A stretch of 64,000 bases of DNA from the NCBI GenBank assembly GCA_021737785.1, contig JAIPDI010000016.1:1-64000 (forward strand). Reading direction: 5' to 3'. Numbering within the stretch: position 1 is the stretch's first letter; each line of letters begins with the position of its first letter. The DNA is from Deltaproteobacteria bacterium (GTDB lineage Bacteria > Desulfobacterota > DSM-4660 > Desulfatiglandales > Desulfatiglandaceae). The notes beneath the pieces were generated by a model. It made no database searches and was not told the DNA's origin. It saw only the letters and a program-made list of their open reading frames with translations. Below, piece by piece: positions 1-9,700 of this stretch. The position numbers were made by a program, and so were the translations under genes.

Positions 1-160
1 ACTGCTATTTCTTATAGCCTACATTTTTTGCCCGCTCTTTTTATCCCCTATCCCGGGTTCACTGGGTAAACATTAATGATGTCAAACAGTTGCCAAGTGT
101 TTTTCTGTGACTGCACATGCGTGAGTGCGCATTTCTTGGGGTCTATAACAACTCGCTGTA

Positions 161-343
161 GTGAAAGTTTCTTCAGTAGCGGAATTTCGCATTGAGACAA
201 TCACCCATGACAGATTCCGCATTGGTGGTACGACTGTTACGACTGTCTCCAGATCTGATATAGAGAACATCGTCTCTGTTTTCAGAGAATTTGTGCAGAT
301 AGAATCATCCAAGCTCATTGTAGATCGCGAGTGCGAAAGTTAA
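161..343 (+). CDS. Small hypothetical protein (doubtful)
   Basis: A 60-codon GTG-started frame ends 16 nt before the first glycosyltransferase gene. The product would be acidic/basic mixed with no recognisable motif, no signal peptide and no membrane segment. An in-frame stop at 146-148 closes it upstream and no convincing ribosome binding site precedes the GTG. It could be the tail of a decayed gene or chance. The only support is its position and orientation directly ahead of the operon. Confidence 0.25.
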   Translation: MKVSSVAEFRIETITHDRFRIGGTTVTTVSRSDIENIVSVFREFVQIESSKLIVDRECES

Positions 344-359
344 ATGAGGAGCGTCTAAA

Positions 360-2234
360 GTGTATACACCAGTTTTAATTTCCGTGTATGACAGGGTTGA
401 TTGTTTGGAAGCGTGTACTAACTCTCTAAAGGCAAATGAAGAAGCGAGTAAGACGGACCTGTATATTGCGGTCGATCATGCTTCAAAAAATGAGGACGCA
501 AAAAGAATTCAAAATGTAATTAGGTTTTGCAAGAATATCAAAGGTTTTAACACTGTTCAAATCATTGAGAGAGAGAAAAATCTTGGCCCCAACAGAAATA
601 TGCGGGAGGCGAGGCACAGATTGCTTAAAGAGCATGTAAGCTTAATAACTCTTGAGGATGATAACGTCGTTTCACCAAATTTCCTCCACTATATGAACGG
701 TGCACTTAGTTTTTATGGAAAATATGAAAATGTAGTCTGTGTCTGTGGATACAATTTTCCAATTGAAATACCCTCTGAATATAAGGGGGATGTTTATGTT
801 TGGACCGGAGTTAACGCATATGGGGTTGGGTGGTGGAGGGAAAAACTAAGTGAAACCTACTGGAATTATAACAATTTCATGGCCTTTTTGCATAATGCGG
901 AAATGGTTTCTGCATTTATGAATATTGCTGAACATATATTGCCAATTGCAATTTCTGGCTTAAGTAAGGGAGTAATTTATGCTGATGCAGTGCTAAGCTA
1001 TAACTTATTCATGAACAAGAAATATCAATTATATCCAACTGTTTCAAAAGTAAGGAACATAGGATATGACGGAAAAGGTATGAATTGTAATGTAGACGGC
1101 AGGTATACCAGTCAAATTATCGATACTGGTGAAAAGAAAATAAGTTTCGATCCCTATATTCAGCCTGATCCTGGTGTTTACAAGAAGCTTTATGAATTTT
1201 TTAGGATAGACGAAAAATTAAAAGCTGAGGTCTATAGTTTCATTGAATCTTACAAAAATAGTAAAGCAAATGTAAAACAAAGCTATTGTAAAAACCAGAG
1301 GCTTAATTTAGGAGAAACTAATGAAAAAGATATTGATAATAACCACAACGAAAGCATTAATAAGATATATTCACCTGTTACGCATAGCAAGGGTGTATCT
1401 TTTGTTCGAAACTTGGAGGCTAATGGCATCATTGCTGAATACCAGAAATACTCTATTGATGTTTCGAAGTATTTCGCTAATCTAGATAAGATTTCTATAT
1501 ATGAATGCAAAAAGAGCGGTTACAGGTTCTTCTATCCATTGTGCCTGGAGGGGGATGGAGAATTTTATTCACAGCTTCAGAGGTTTCCTTGGTATTACAT
1601 GGACGACAAGTGGGAATTTGAGAAAGGGCTAGAGTTAATTTCACCTCGAGATTGCATTTTGGAGATCGGTTGTGGTGCGGGCGCATTTTTGAAAAAAGGT
1701 AAGAAACTGGGATTTGATATGTATGGCTTGGAAATAAATAAGTTCCAATGCGAACGGCTTTGGGCAGACGGCTATAGGGTACTCAATAAAGAACTGATAG
1801 ACATTGGAGATGAGTTTAGTGAATATTTTGATGTAGTTTGTGCCTTTCAAGTGATGGAACACATTTCTGATGTTAAACGTTTTATTGAAACATCTTTAAA
1901 GATGTTGAGAAAAGGGGGTAAGCTAATACTCAGTGTGCCAAATCACGATTCATTCATGGGCTTAGATGACAGGAATGCCCTGGATTTGCCCCCGCATCAC
2001 ATGGGAATGTGGGGTGAAAAAGCGCTTATTGCGCTCGAAGGGATCTTTAAAATGAGGATAAATTCAATACATATTGAGCCGCTGCAATCTTATCATATGG
2101 ATTATTACGAAAGTTTAATGAATAGAAGATATTCCGACGTTTTTAACATTGCGCCGAATATAATTCAATATGCTAAGAAGTATAGTGAACGGATCAAAGG
2201 ATTTTCGATTCTGGCTGAATTTATGAGGGGATAA
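360..2234 (+). CDS. Bifunctional glycosyltransferase (GT2-like) / SAM methyltransferase
   Basis: A 624-aa cytoplasmic enzyme. Residues 1 to about 230 look like a nucleotide-sugar-dependent GT-A fold: an N-terminal PVLISVYDR strand, NLGPNRNMREA, and LEDDN as the metal-binding acidic motif. Residues about 430-560 are a Rossmann methyltransferase with ILEIGCGAGAFL (SAM loop) and the later LRKGGKLILSVPN strand. The middle is a low-homology linker. The start is GTG with a GAGGAG site at 346-351. The next gene begins one base after the stop, so the two are surely co-transcribed. The gene is visibly more AT-rich than everything downstream, which suggests acquisition by transfer. The likely role is building and methylating a glycan, possibly on flagellin; donor and acceptor cannot be read from sequence. 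Confidence 0.85.
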   Translation: MYTPVLISVYDRVDCLEACTNSLKANEEASKTDLYIAVDHASKNEDAKRIQNVIRFCKNIKGFNTVQIIEREKNLGPNRNMREARHRLLKEHVSLITLEDDNVVSPNFLHYMNGALSFYGKYENVVCVCGYNFPIEIPSEYKGDVYVWTGVNAYGVGWWREKLSETYWNYNNFMAFLHNAEMVSAFMNIAEHILPIAISGLSKGVIYADAVLSYNLFMNKKYQLYPTVSKVRNIGYDGKGMNCNVDGRYTSQIIDTGEKKISFDPYIQPDPGVYKKLYEFFRIDEKLKAEVYSFIESYKNSKANVKQSYCKNQRLNLGETNEKDIDNNHNESINKIYSPVTHSKGVSFVRNLEANGIIAEYQKYSIDVSKYFANLDKISIYECKKSGYRFFYPLCLEGDGEFYSQLQRFPWYYMDDKWEFEKGLELISPRDCILEIGCGAGAFLKKGKKLGFDMYGLEINKFQCERLWADGYRVLNKELIDIGDEFSEYFDVVCAFQVMEHISDVKRFIETSLKMLRKGGKLILSVPNHDSFMGLDDRNALDLPPHHMGMWGEKALIALEGIFKMRINSIHIEPLQSYHMDYYESLMNRRYSDVFNIAPNIIQYAKKYSERIKGFSILAEFMRG

Positions 2235-2235
2235 G

Positions 2236-5200
2236 ATGCTTAGGCACTTAGAGAAAATCAAAAAGCTACTGGCCGAAGATAACATTGGGGAAGCTGTCAA
2301 ATTAATGAAGCTTGTTGAGCCACATGATAAAATTTTAAACCTGAATTATTATAGATCGATTTTGGCCGTAAAGCGAAACGATTTTCGATCGGCCAATTTG
2401 GCACTTGATTCGGAATTAAAGTGGTTTCCCGAGAATGATCAGGCAAGAGTTCTAAAGACGCTAATTTCAGAGCCTTTATGCAGGCCTAGTACAACTGCAA
2501 GAGAGAGGCTGAATGGATCAGAAGATAAGAAGAAATACAGGGCTGGGATTGAACAGCACTCCCCGGAGATGACCTCTGCTGCTTTAAATCATGGGGATAG
2601 CATAATTGTGGACAAAAAGAAAAGTCAATTGAAATATCTTAACCTGGGCTGTGGTAGTCGATTTCACGCTGCTTGGACCAATGTTGACTTCAAGGCTTTA
2701 AGTAGAAATGTCATGCAATATGACTTATTGCAAGGAATACCATTTCCCGATGGGGTTTTTGATGCTGTCTACCACTCTCACCTCCTTGAGCATTTGCCAA
2801 AGGACCATGCCGATGAATTTCTCAAGGAGTGCTTTCGCGTCATAAAGCCTGGCGGTATCCTCCGTGTGGTGGTGCCTGATTTGGAAGCCATCGCAGCGCT
2901 GTATGTGAGTTTACTTAATGAAGCAGCGAGAGGTGATAAAGTAGCTCAGGAGCGGTACGATTGGATCATGTTGGAAATGTTGGATCAAATGGTGAGGAAT
3001 GTTTCTGGCGGTGAGATGCAAAGATACTTAGAACAGACCCGGATTCCTGCTGAAGATTTTGTCAGGGAGAGGTGCGGGAAAGGGGCCGTAGGGAGAAGGC
3101 GGATCTCAAAAGCATTGAGCGGACGCCGGAACCGAGGCCAAGCTATGCAAAATAAGGCAAAAAAGCCGACAGGAGCATTAGAAATAGGAAGTTTCCGGTT
3201 AAGCGGGGAAGCTCATCAATGGATGTATGATCGCTATTCACTGGCAAAATTATTGAGAGAGGCAGGTTTCGAAGAGATAACGCTTGTCAGTGCGGATGAA
3301 TCGCGAATACCGAAGTTCAATTCATATTTGTTGGATATTGATGAGGATAACTTGGTCCGTAAGCCTGATTCTCTGTTCATGGAGGCGATCAAGCCGTTCA
3401 ATGGAGCAAAAAGGGTGAATGTGAATTTACAAGGGCCAGAGGTAACTCATTACGTCAGAAAGCTGCCTTTGCGGAGCGTAAATGTCGCCCATCTCTGTAT
3501 GCAGGATTTTGGGGGGGCAGGAAATGCTGCTTACAGGTTGCATAGGGGCCTTCAGAAGATCGGTGTCAACTCGACAATGGTCGTGCTGAACAAGAGAAGT
3601 GGTGATTCAAGCGTAAGGGTGGTGCCTGACGGATATACGGGAGAGAGCGTTCGATGCATGGGTGCACCGGGTTATATGTCTCCGGTTTGGAATCGACAGA
3701 ATGCGAGGTGGCAGAGTCAATTATCGCAGTATCAGGAAAGGCCAAGGGGATTGGAGATTTTTACAGACGCGATGTCGGATGTCAGGCTGGATTGCATTCA
3801 GGAGATTCAGGAAGCCGACATTATCAACTTGCACTGGGTTGCCGGGATGGTAAATTGGCCCAATGCCAAGACAGCTTTTGGAGATAAGCCAATTGTCTGG
3901 ACACTTCACGATATGAATGCTTTTACGGGTGGGTGCCACTATGCCGAAGACTGTGATAAATATCGGGAAGGGTGTGGAGCCTGTCCTCAGTTGGGGTCGA
4001 ATAATGAGGATGATCTTTCTTATCAGGAGTGGATGAAAAAGCGGCGGGCTTTTGAGTCATTGAATATTGTTTCAGTGGTAACGCCAAGCCGTTGGCTTGG
4101 GAAGTGCGTGGGTCAAAGCAGACTATTGGGGAAGGTGCCTGTTTCTGTTATTCCAAATGGATGTCCACTGGACACTTTTGAGCCGTATCCGAGAATTGAG
4201 GGTCGTAGGAAATTGGGTCTGCCTGAATCAAAGAAGATCGTTCTTTTTGGGGCCGATTCTGTTCTGAATAGGAGAAAGGGCTTTGCATACCTGATTGAGT
4301 CTTTGAACCAGCTCTCCCTTAAAGATGGAAGTGATGTTATCCTTCTCACATTCGGGAATTTGCCGAAAGGCGTCAACATTCCGTCAAAATATTCCGTTGT
4401 GAATCTCGGTATGATTTCCGATGAGAAACAACTGGCCATGGCCTACAGCGTGGCGGATGTCTTCGTCCTTCCCTCTCTTGAGGACAACCTCCCGAATACC
4501 GTAATTGAGGCAATGGCATGCGGGGTGCCCGTGGTCGGTTTTGACATCGGCGGCATGTCGGATATGGTAAAGCACAAAAGCACCGGATATCTGGCGAAAG
4601 CCAGGGATATCAAGGGGCTAAGCGATGGGATGGATTGGACGTTGTCATCCGCGGACCGGGGGAGAGATTTCCGGAAAGCGTGCAGGGAAAAGGTGGAACG
4701 GGAGTATGGTCTTGAAATACAGGCAAATGCCTACAGGGAGCTGTATGCCGAAATGAAAACAGGACCCTCGATGCACACGTCTGAAATCGGAGATAGGAAA
4801 ACCAAAGGCGAAGATCGGCGGGGGGAGTTGCAGGGACACGGGGGCAGGATATTGCAGGAGAAACTGTATCAGAGCGCTCATGACGCAGTGGCGCAGGGGA
4901 ACCCAATCCAGGGGATAAAGATATTGGAGGAACTGGTGAAGGCCTATCCCGAAGTTGCACCGGCCTATCACGACCTGGGGGCCTTGCATTTTGATCAAGG
5001 GAACAGGGATAAGGCCTTGGCGTGTTATAAGAAGGCCGCGGAACTCGGACCCAATAGCCCCATATTCCAAAAAGATCTGGCGGATTTTTACTACGCAGTA
5101 CTGGGCCGGGTAGAGGATGCATTGGAGCACTACGCATGGGCTTTGAGCGCAAATCCGAAGGACGTTCATACTCTCCTCATGCTGGGGCATATCAGCGTAT

Positions 5201-5334
5201 CTAAAAAGAGATTAGATTCGGCTGAAGAGTTCTATACCAAAGTTTTGGAAATCGATCCATGGAATACGGATACACGTAATAAATTGGAAGCGATCAAGGA
5301 GGCACGTAACTCAAATGGCAGGATTCAGGAGTGA
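2236..5334 (+). CDS. Methyltransferase-GT4 glycosyltransferase-TPR fusion
   Basis: A 1032-aa multidomain protein. After a short helical N-terminus (about 1-85), residues about 133-235 form a SAM methyltransferase (LNLGCGSRFH, then YHSHLLEHL and VIKPGGILRVVVPD). Residues about 414-845 are a GT-B, family GT4 enzyme: N-terminal Rossmann start VNVAHLCMQDFGGAG and the C-terminal donor-site signature SLEDNLPNTVIEAMACGVPVV. Residues about 875-1028 are TPR repeats belonging to a roughly 145-aa module that occurs twice more in the next gene. A low-complexity linker (about 845-872) precedes the TPR module. The start ATG is one base after the previous stop. Inferred role: transfer and modification of sugars on a protein or polysaccharide, with the TPR as a docking surface. 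Confidence 0.88.
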   Translation: MLRHLEKIKKLLAEDNIGEAVKLMKLVEPHDKILNLNYYRSILAVKRNDFRSANLALDSELKWFPENDQARVLKTLISEPLCRPSTTARERLNGSEDKKKYRAGIEQHSPEMTSAALNHGDSIIVDKKKSQLKYLNLGCGSRFHAAWTNVDFKALSRNVMQYDLLQGIPFPDGVFDAVYHSHLLEHLPKDHADEFLKECFRVIKPGGILRVVVPDLEAIAALYVSLLNEAARGDKVAQERYDWIMLEMLDQMVRNVSGGEMQRYLEQTRIPAEDFVRERCGKGAVGRRRISKALSGRRNRGQAMQNKAKKPTGALEIGSFRLSGEAHQWMYDRYSLAKLLREAGFEEITLVSADESRIPKFNSYLLDIDEDNLVRKPDSLFMEAIKPFNGAKRVNVNLQGPEVTHYVRKLPLRSVNVAHLCMQDFGGAGNAAYRLHRGLQKIGVNSTMVVLNKRSGDSSVRVVPDGYTGESVRCMGAPGYMSPVWNRQNARWQSQLSQYQERPRGLEIFTDAMSDVRLDCIQEIQEADIINLHWVAGMVNWPNAKTAFGDKPIVWTLHDMNAFTGGCHYAEDCDKYREGCGACPQLGSNNEDDLSYQEWMKKRRAFESLNIVSVVTPSRWLGKCVGQSRLLGKVPVSVIPNGCPLDTFEPYPRIEGRRKLGLPESKKIVLFGADSVLNRRKGFAYLIESLNQLSLKDGSDVILLTFGNLPKGVNIPSKYSVVNLGMISDEKQLAMAYSVADVFVLPSLEDNLPNTVIEAMACGVPVVGFDIGGMSDMVKHKSTGYLAKARDIKGLSDGMDWTLSSADRGRDFRKACREKVEREYGLEIQANAYRELYAEMKTGPSMHTSEIGDRKTKGEDRRGELQGHGGRILQEKLYQSAHDAVAQGNPIQGIKILEELVKAYPEVAPAYHDLGALHFDQGNRDKALACYKKAAELGPNSPIFQKDLADFYYAVLGRVEDALEHYAWALSANPKDVHTLLMLGHISVSKKRLDSAEEFYTKVLEIDPWNTDTRNKLEAIKEARNSNGRIQE

Positions 5335-5531
5335 GATAGGATGTTTTTGGGTTTGACGTGCATGAGGATGAATGAGGGCGTCGACTGATTAGTTGTCCAA
5401 AGATTCCGCAGATTAGACATATTCTTAGGGTACAGTGAATTCCAATATCCGAATCAAAACAGGGATTTTGAGTCCGTCTTGGTTCAATTGATAAACAAAA
5501 ACAGAAAACACCCAAAACAGGGAGAGACACG

Positions 5532-6635
5532 ATGGGATATCAAATTGGGGCTGAAAAAATAGATCATCCGCCGGGGGCCGGGAAATCGCCTGATGCGTTA
5601 TACGAAGAGGTTCAGCGGCTGATGGAGACGAACGAAAAACGGGAGGCGATCGGGGGGTTGAGGATGTTGTTGGCTGTATATCCGGATTATGCGCTGGCAC
5701 ATAATGATTTGGGCGTCCTTTATTATAATGAGGGAGAGAAAGACAGAGCGCTTGAGCACTATGAAGAGGCTGCGCGGCTTGAGCCTGAAAACGCGACATA
5801 TCAGAAAAATCTGGCTGATTTTTGTTGTGTTGAAATAGGCGATCTGGAAGGAGCGCTCAAGATATATCTGAAGGTCTTGGAGGCCAACCCGACGGACTTA
5901 GAAACACTGCTTACCATAGGGGATGTCTGCGTTTCGTTAGGGAAAAATGAGGATGCCAAGATTTTCTACAATCGGGTTTTAGAATTTGAGCCCTGGAACA
6001 TGGATGCTCAGGGGAAGCTCGAAGCGATAGAGAATGGACAGAATTCGGAAGTCAGAGGACAGGGGACGGAAGATGCACGACAGAGGACAGAGTTCGGAGG
6101 ACAGAGTCCGGAGGTCAGGGATCGGGCATCAGAGATCGGAGATCCGTGGGGCAGGAAGCCGGGTGCCCAATCGGCTGAAGAGGCATATTCGCATGTTCAG
6201 GATTTGGTGAATGAAGGGCAGCAGGCGGAGGCGATTCAGGAATTAGAAAAAATAGTGGAGAAATCTCCGGATCATGCTCTTGCGCATAATGATCTGGGAG
6301 TTCTCTATTATGGACAAGGAGAGAAGCAGAAGGCGCTTACGCATTATGAAAAGGCCGCAGGGCTGGAACCTGAGAATGCTACTTTTCAGAAGAACCTGGC
6401 CGATTTCTGCTGCGTTGAAATGGGTGAACTTCAAATGGGACTTAAGATATATCTGAAAGTGCTGGAGGACAATCCCACTGATATAGAGGTACTCAACACC
6501 CTTGGAGATATATGTGTATCATTGGAGAAAAGCGGAGATGCTAGGGTTTTCTATGACCGCGTCCTTGAACTTGAGCCATGGAATATGGAAGCACTTAAGA
6601 AGCTGGAAACGGTATCGTCCAAAAAACGTTTTTGA
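5532..6635 (+). CDS. TPR protein made of two tandem 145-aa modules
   Basis: 367 aa, soluble, no signal peptide. Residues about 18-165 and 215-360 are two copies of the same TPR module. Both contain AHNDLGVLYY, KNLADFCCVE, LKIYLKVLE and EPWNM. A third, more diverged copy forms the C-terminus of the preceding gene. The modules are joined by a hydrophilic linker (about residues 172-205) encoded by a perfect run of fourteen 7-bp units at 6046-6143. The start ATG at 5532 follows a GGGAGAGACACG site. The gene lies between two glycosyltransferase genes, so a scaffold or acceptor-presenting role beside them is likely; OGT-type enzymes commonly work with TPRs. No enzymatic motif is visible. Confidence 0.8.
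   Translation: MGYQIGAEKIDHPPGAGKSPDALYEEVQRLMETNEKREAIGGLRMLLAVYPDYALAHNDLGVLYYNEGEKDRALEHYEEAARLEPENATYQKNLADFCCVEIGDLEGALKIYLKVLEANPTDLETLLTIGDVCVSLGKNEDAKIFYNRVLEFEPWNMDAQGKLEAIENGQNSEVRGQGTEDARQRTEFGGQSPEVRDRASEIGDPWGRKPGAQSAEEAYSHVQDLVNEGQQAEAIQELEKIVEKSPDHALAHNDLGVLYYGQGEKQKALTHYEKAAGLEPENATFQKNLADFCCVEMGELQMGLKIYLKVLEDNPTDIEVLNTLGDICVSLEKSGDARVFYDRVLELEPWNMEALKKLETVSSKKRF
6046..6143 (+). repeat. Translated degenerate 7-bp tandem array (14 units)
   Basis: Fourteen contiguous heptamers inside the TPR gene, consensus C(A/G)GAGGA/T. Examples are CGGAAGT, CAGAGGA, CGGAGGT, CAGAGAT and CGGAGAT. Because 7 is not a multiple of 3, the array is read through all three frames and codes for a Gly/Arg/Glu/Asp/Ser-rich linker. 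The same consensus appears in non-coding DNA at 37635-37662. Confidence 0.85.
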
Positions 6636-6702
6636 GTGCAGGTCCTGACCATTGAGATTCTTCACTCTATGATCCACTATAAAATGATTGAAAGGTGATT
6701 TT

Positions 6703-9700
6703 TTGGGGCATAATCAAAGATATATTATCTCGGCGATTGTTTCTACATACAATGCCGAGCGGCTTATTCGGGGATGTCTGGAAGATTTGGAGGCCCAGAC
6801 AATAGCCCATAGGCTTGAAATTATTGTAGTTGATGCTGCCTCCGAAGAGAATGAGCAGGTAATTGTCAAGGAGTTTCAGGGTAGATATGGTAACATTCGT
6901 TACTACAGGTCGCGTACGCGGGAGACCGTGTACCAGGCCTGGAATCGTGCGATAAGGCTTGCGTGTGGCAAATATATCACCACTGCCAATACGGACGACA
7001 GACACAGAAAAGACGGACTGGAGAGGTTGGTAAAGGCATTGGAAGCGCACCCCGAAATTCCGCTGGCCTACGGGGATTGTCTTGTAACAGAAACCGAGAA
7101 TGAACGGTTTGAGGACTGTACGCCCGTAGGGAGGCTTCGAATGCCCGATTTTACACGAAACAACCTGCTGACCTCCTGTATCGTGGGTCCCCAACCGGTC
7201 TGGCGTCGCTCCTTGCACGATGAGATAGGCTTTTTTGATGAGAAATATCGCTGCGGGGCGGATTATGACTTCTGGCTTCGCATTTCCGAGAAATACAATC
7301 TTATTCATATCAGGGACTACCTGGGGCTCTACCTGGCCAATAAAGATGGGGTTTCCATGAAGGGTGATCGGCCGAGGAAGGAAATGGCTGCGATTCAGGA
7401 AGCCTACCTAAAGAGATTTAGCACGATGCCTCACTTGCAATCTGGAGAGGCGGATCTATTTCGGATCGTGCATAGGCTTCATATGGAAAAAGTGGAAGTC
7501 AATATTCTCATCAGTCCACAGGTTTCCGAATGCCTCTTGCAGGATCTTTCAACGCTGCCGGGGCTGAACATCTTCCGTATTAGCGAAAATTGTCGCTCTC
7601 GCCCATGGGACCTCGTGATGATTAGCTTGCTGGATGCAAACAACGGCTTAATACATGAACTCATGTCCGGTTTCCGTCTTAGATATATTGGCATCGCCGG
7701 TCTGGCGGAAGTCGCCCGGCTGGGAGAGGCATGCGCAGGCATTGCGAAAGACCTATTGCAGTCAGGATGCACGAAAGTGTTTTCTGGCGGCGCTGTTTTT
7801 GAGTGGAAGGAGTCCATCGCATTCGGAACGAAACTGTATCAGGAGGGAAGCGTACAGGAAGCGATGGCCTTTCTGGGGAAGTCCCTTGCTTCGAACCCCG
7901 CGGACATAAATTTGCTCAACACCTTGACTCGGATCGCCCTTGAAGAAGGGTTTGTGGGTGAAGCCGAGGGGTTTGCGCTTAAGGCCGCCCGGCTGGACCG
8001 AAGATGCATTGCAGCTCTGATGAATAGGGTCAGGATCTGTTTGGCAAAAAAGGAATATCAGAAGGCGAACGAACTTTCAAGATATATTCTGGAGGTAGAC
8101 AGGACTAAGCAGCCTGCTGTAGAGGAGCTAATGGGGTCGCATCTGATTTCATATGCCTCATCGCGTACCCCCGGGCGATTGACGCAGCAGGGCCGATCCA
8201 TGAGGATCCTTGTGATCAACAACCTTTATCCGCCCCAGGAACTGGGAGGGTACGGGAAAAACATCGCGGATTTCGCTTACCTATTGGAACAGAGAGGCCA
8301 TGAGACCCATGTGTTGACATCCGATACCCATTATTTTGGCGAACCTGCCGAAGACGAACCCCATGTGAAGCGAGAACTCCAGCTGTGTGGTGCATGGGAT
8401 GATGGGGGTCAGCGTCTGTTCGAAAAGGAAAAGATCAATTTATTTATCAGAAGCAATCAAGAGACCGTACGACGAACCCTTAGTGAATTCCATCCGGACA
8501 TCTGCCTGGCGGGGAACATTGATCTTTTAGGGGTTCCGGTGTTTGAACCATTGTTCGAATATCAGATTCCAATACTCCATTACTTGGGAAACGAATTCCC
8601 GGCATACAACCCCCCGGATTATCCCGGTGTCCCTCACTATCATGTGGCAACAGCCAGTCACTGGCTGAAGCAGGATGCGATCCGACGGGGCTATCCCCTC
8701 CAGGATGCGTATGTAATCTATCCGGGGGCATTTGTGCAATCGTTTGAAATGCCCGTCCCGCCTGATATCGACAGGTTGCGCATCGCCTATGCGGGCCTGG
8801 TCATGGACTCCAAGGGTCCACAGGTGCTGGTTAACGCCCTCAACATCCTTGCTAAAAAAGGGATTGATTTTGTGTGTTTTATTGCTGGGGGGACCATCAA
8901 CAAACGATTCCTGGCCGGCCTGACGGGCGTTGTGCAGGACCTGGGCTTGGCGGACAAAATTCGCTTTACAGGCCAGCTCGACCGCGAAGGTCTCAAGAAC
9001 CTATTTGCTAAAAGCAATGTCCTTGTTTTCCCTTCATTGGCCAATGAGACATTTGGCATCAGTCAGGTGGAGGCGATGGCTGCGGGGCTTCTGGTGATAA
9101 CCAGTGGACCGGGGGGCGCCCGAGAGGTCATAGAAAATGGCAAGAACGGTCTTTATTTCGAATCAGGGAACCCCGTCCATCTGGCTGATCAGCTTTTCGC
9201 CCTGACAACAGATCGTTTGAGATGGGAGGATATCGCCCTTGCAGGCCGGCGGCGTGCCATGGATCTGTTTGATATTGAACGATCCGTGGACAAGCTTGAG
9301 ACTGTACTTTTCCAAATCGTGAATGAATCATACGAGAAGGTTGAGCAAAGCTCAGGACAAACAGATAAGTCTTGCGTCTTGGATGAAGAATTGGGCGAGA
9401 CATCGGATCAGACTCAGGAAATGAGATCGGTTCGAATGCAACTTGCACGGTTATGTCTGGATATCCCTCTGAAACATTTTCAGGATTCATATCAAAACAA
9501 CTTGGGGCAGTGGCACCGCAGCCTTTGCTGTTCTGAACTGAAGACATATTGCTTGACGCAGGAAGAAGAGGAGTTTGTTTCTCAAGAGGTCCAATGCCTG
9601 TCCAGGAATCTTTCGGAGGATGTGGTGTTACAACATGTCCTGGCGACCATTCTGTATCTTCGGCCGTTCCAGATGCCTGTAACACTTGATCTTGATAATG

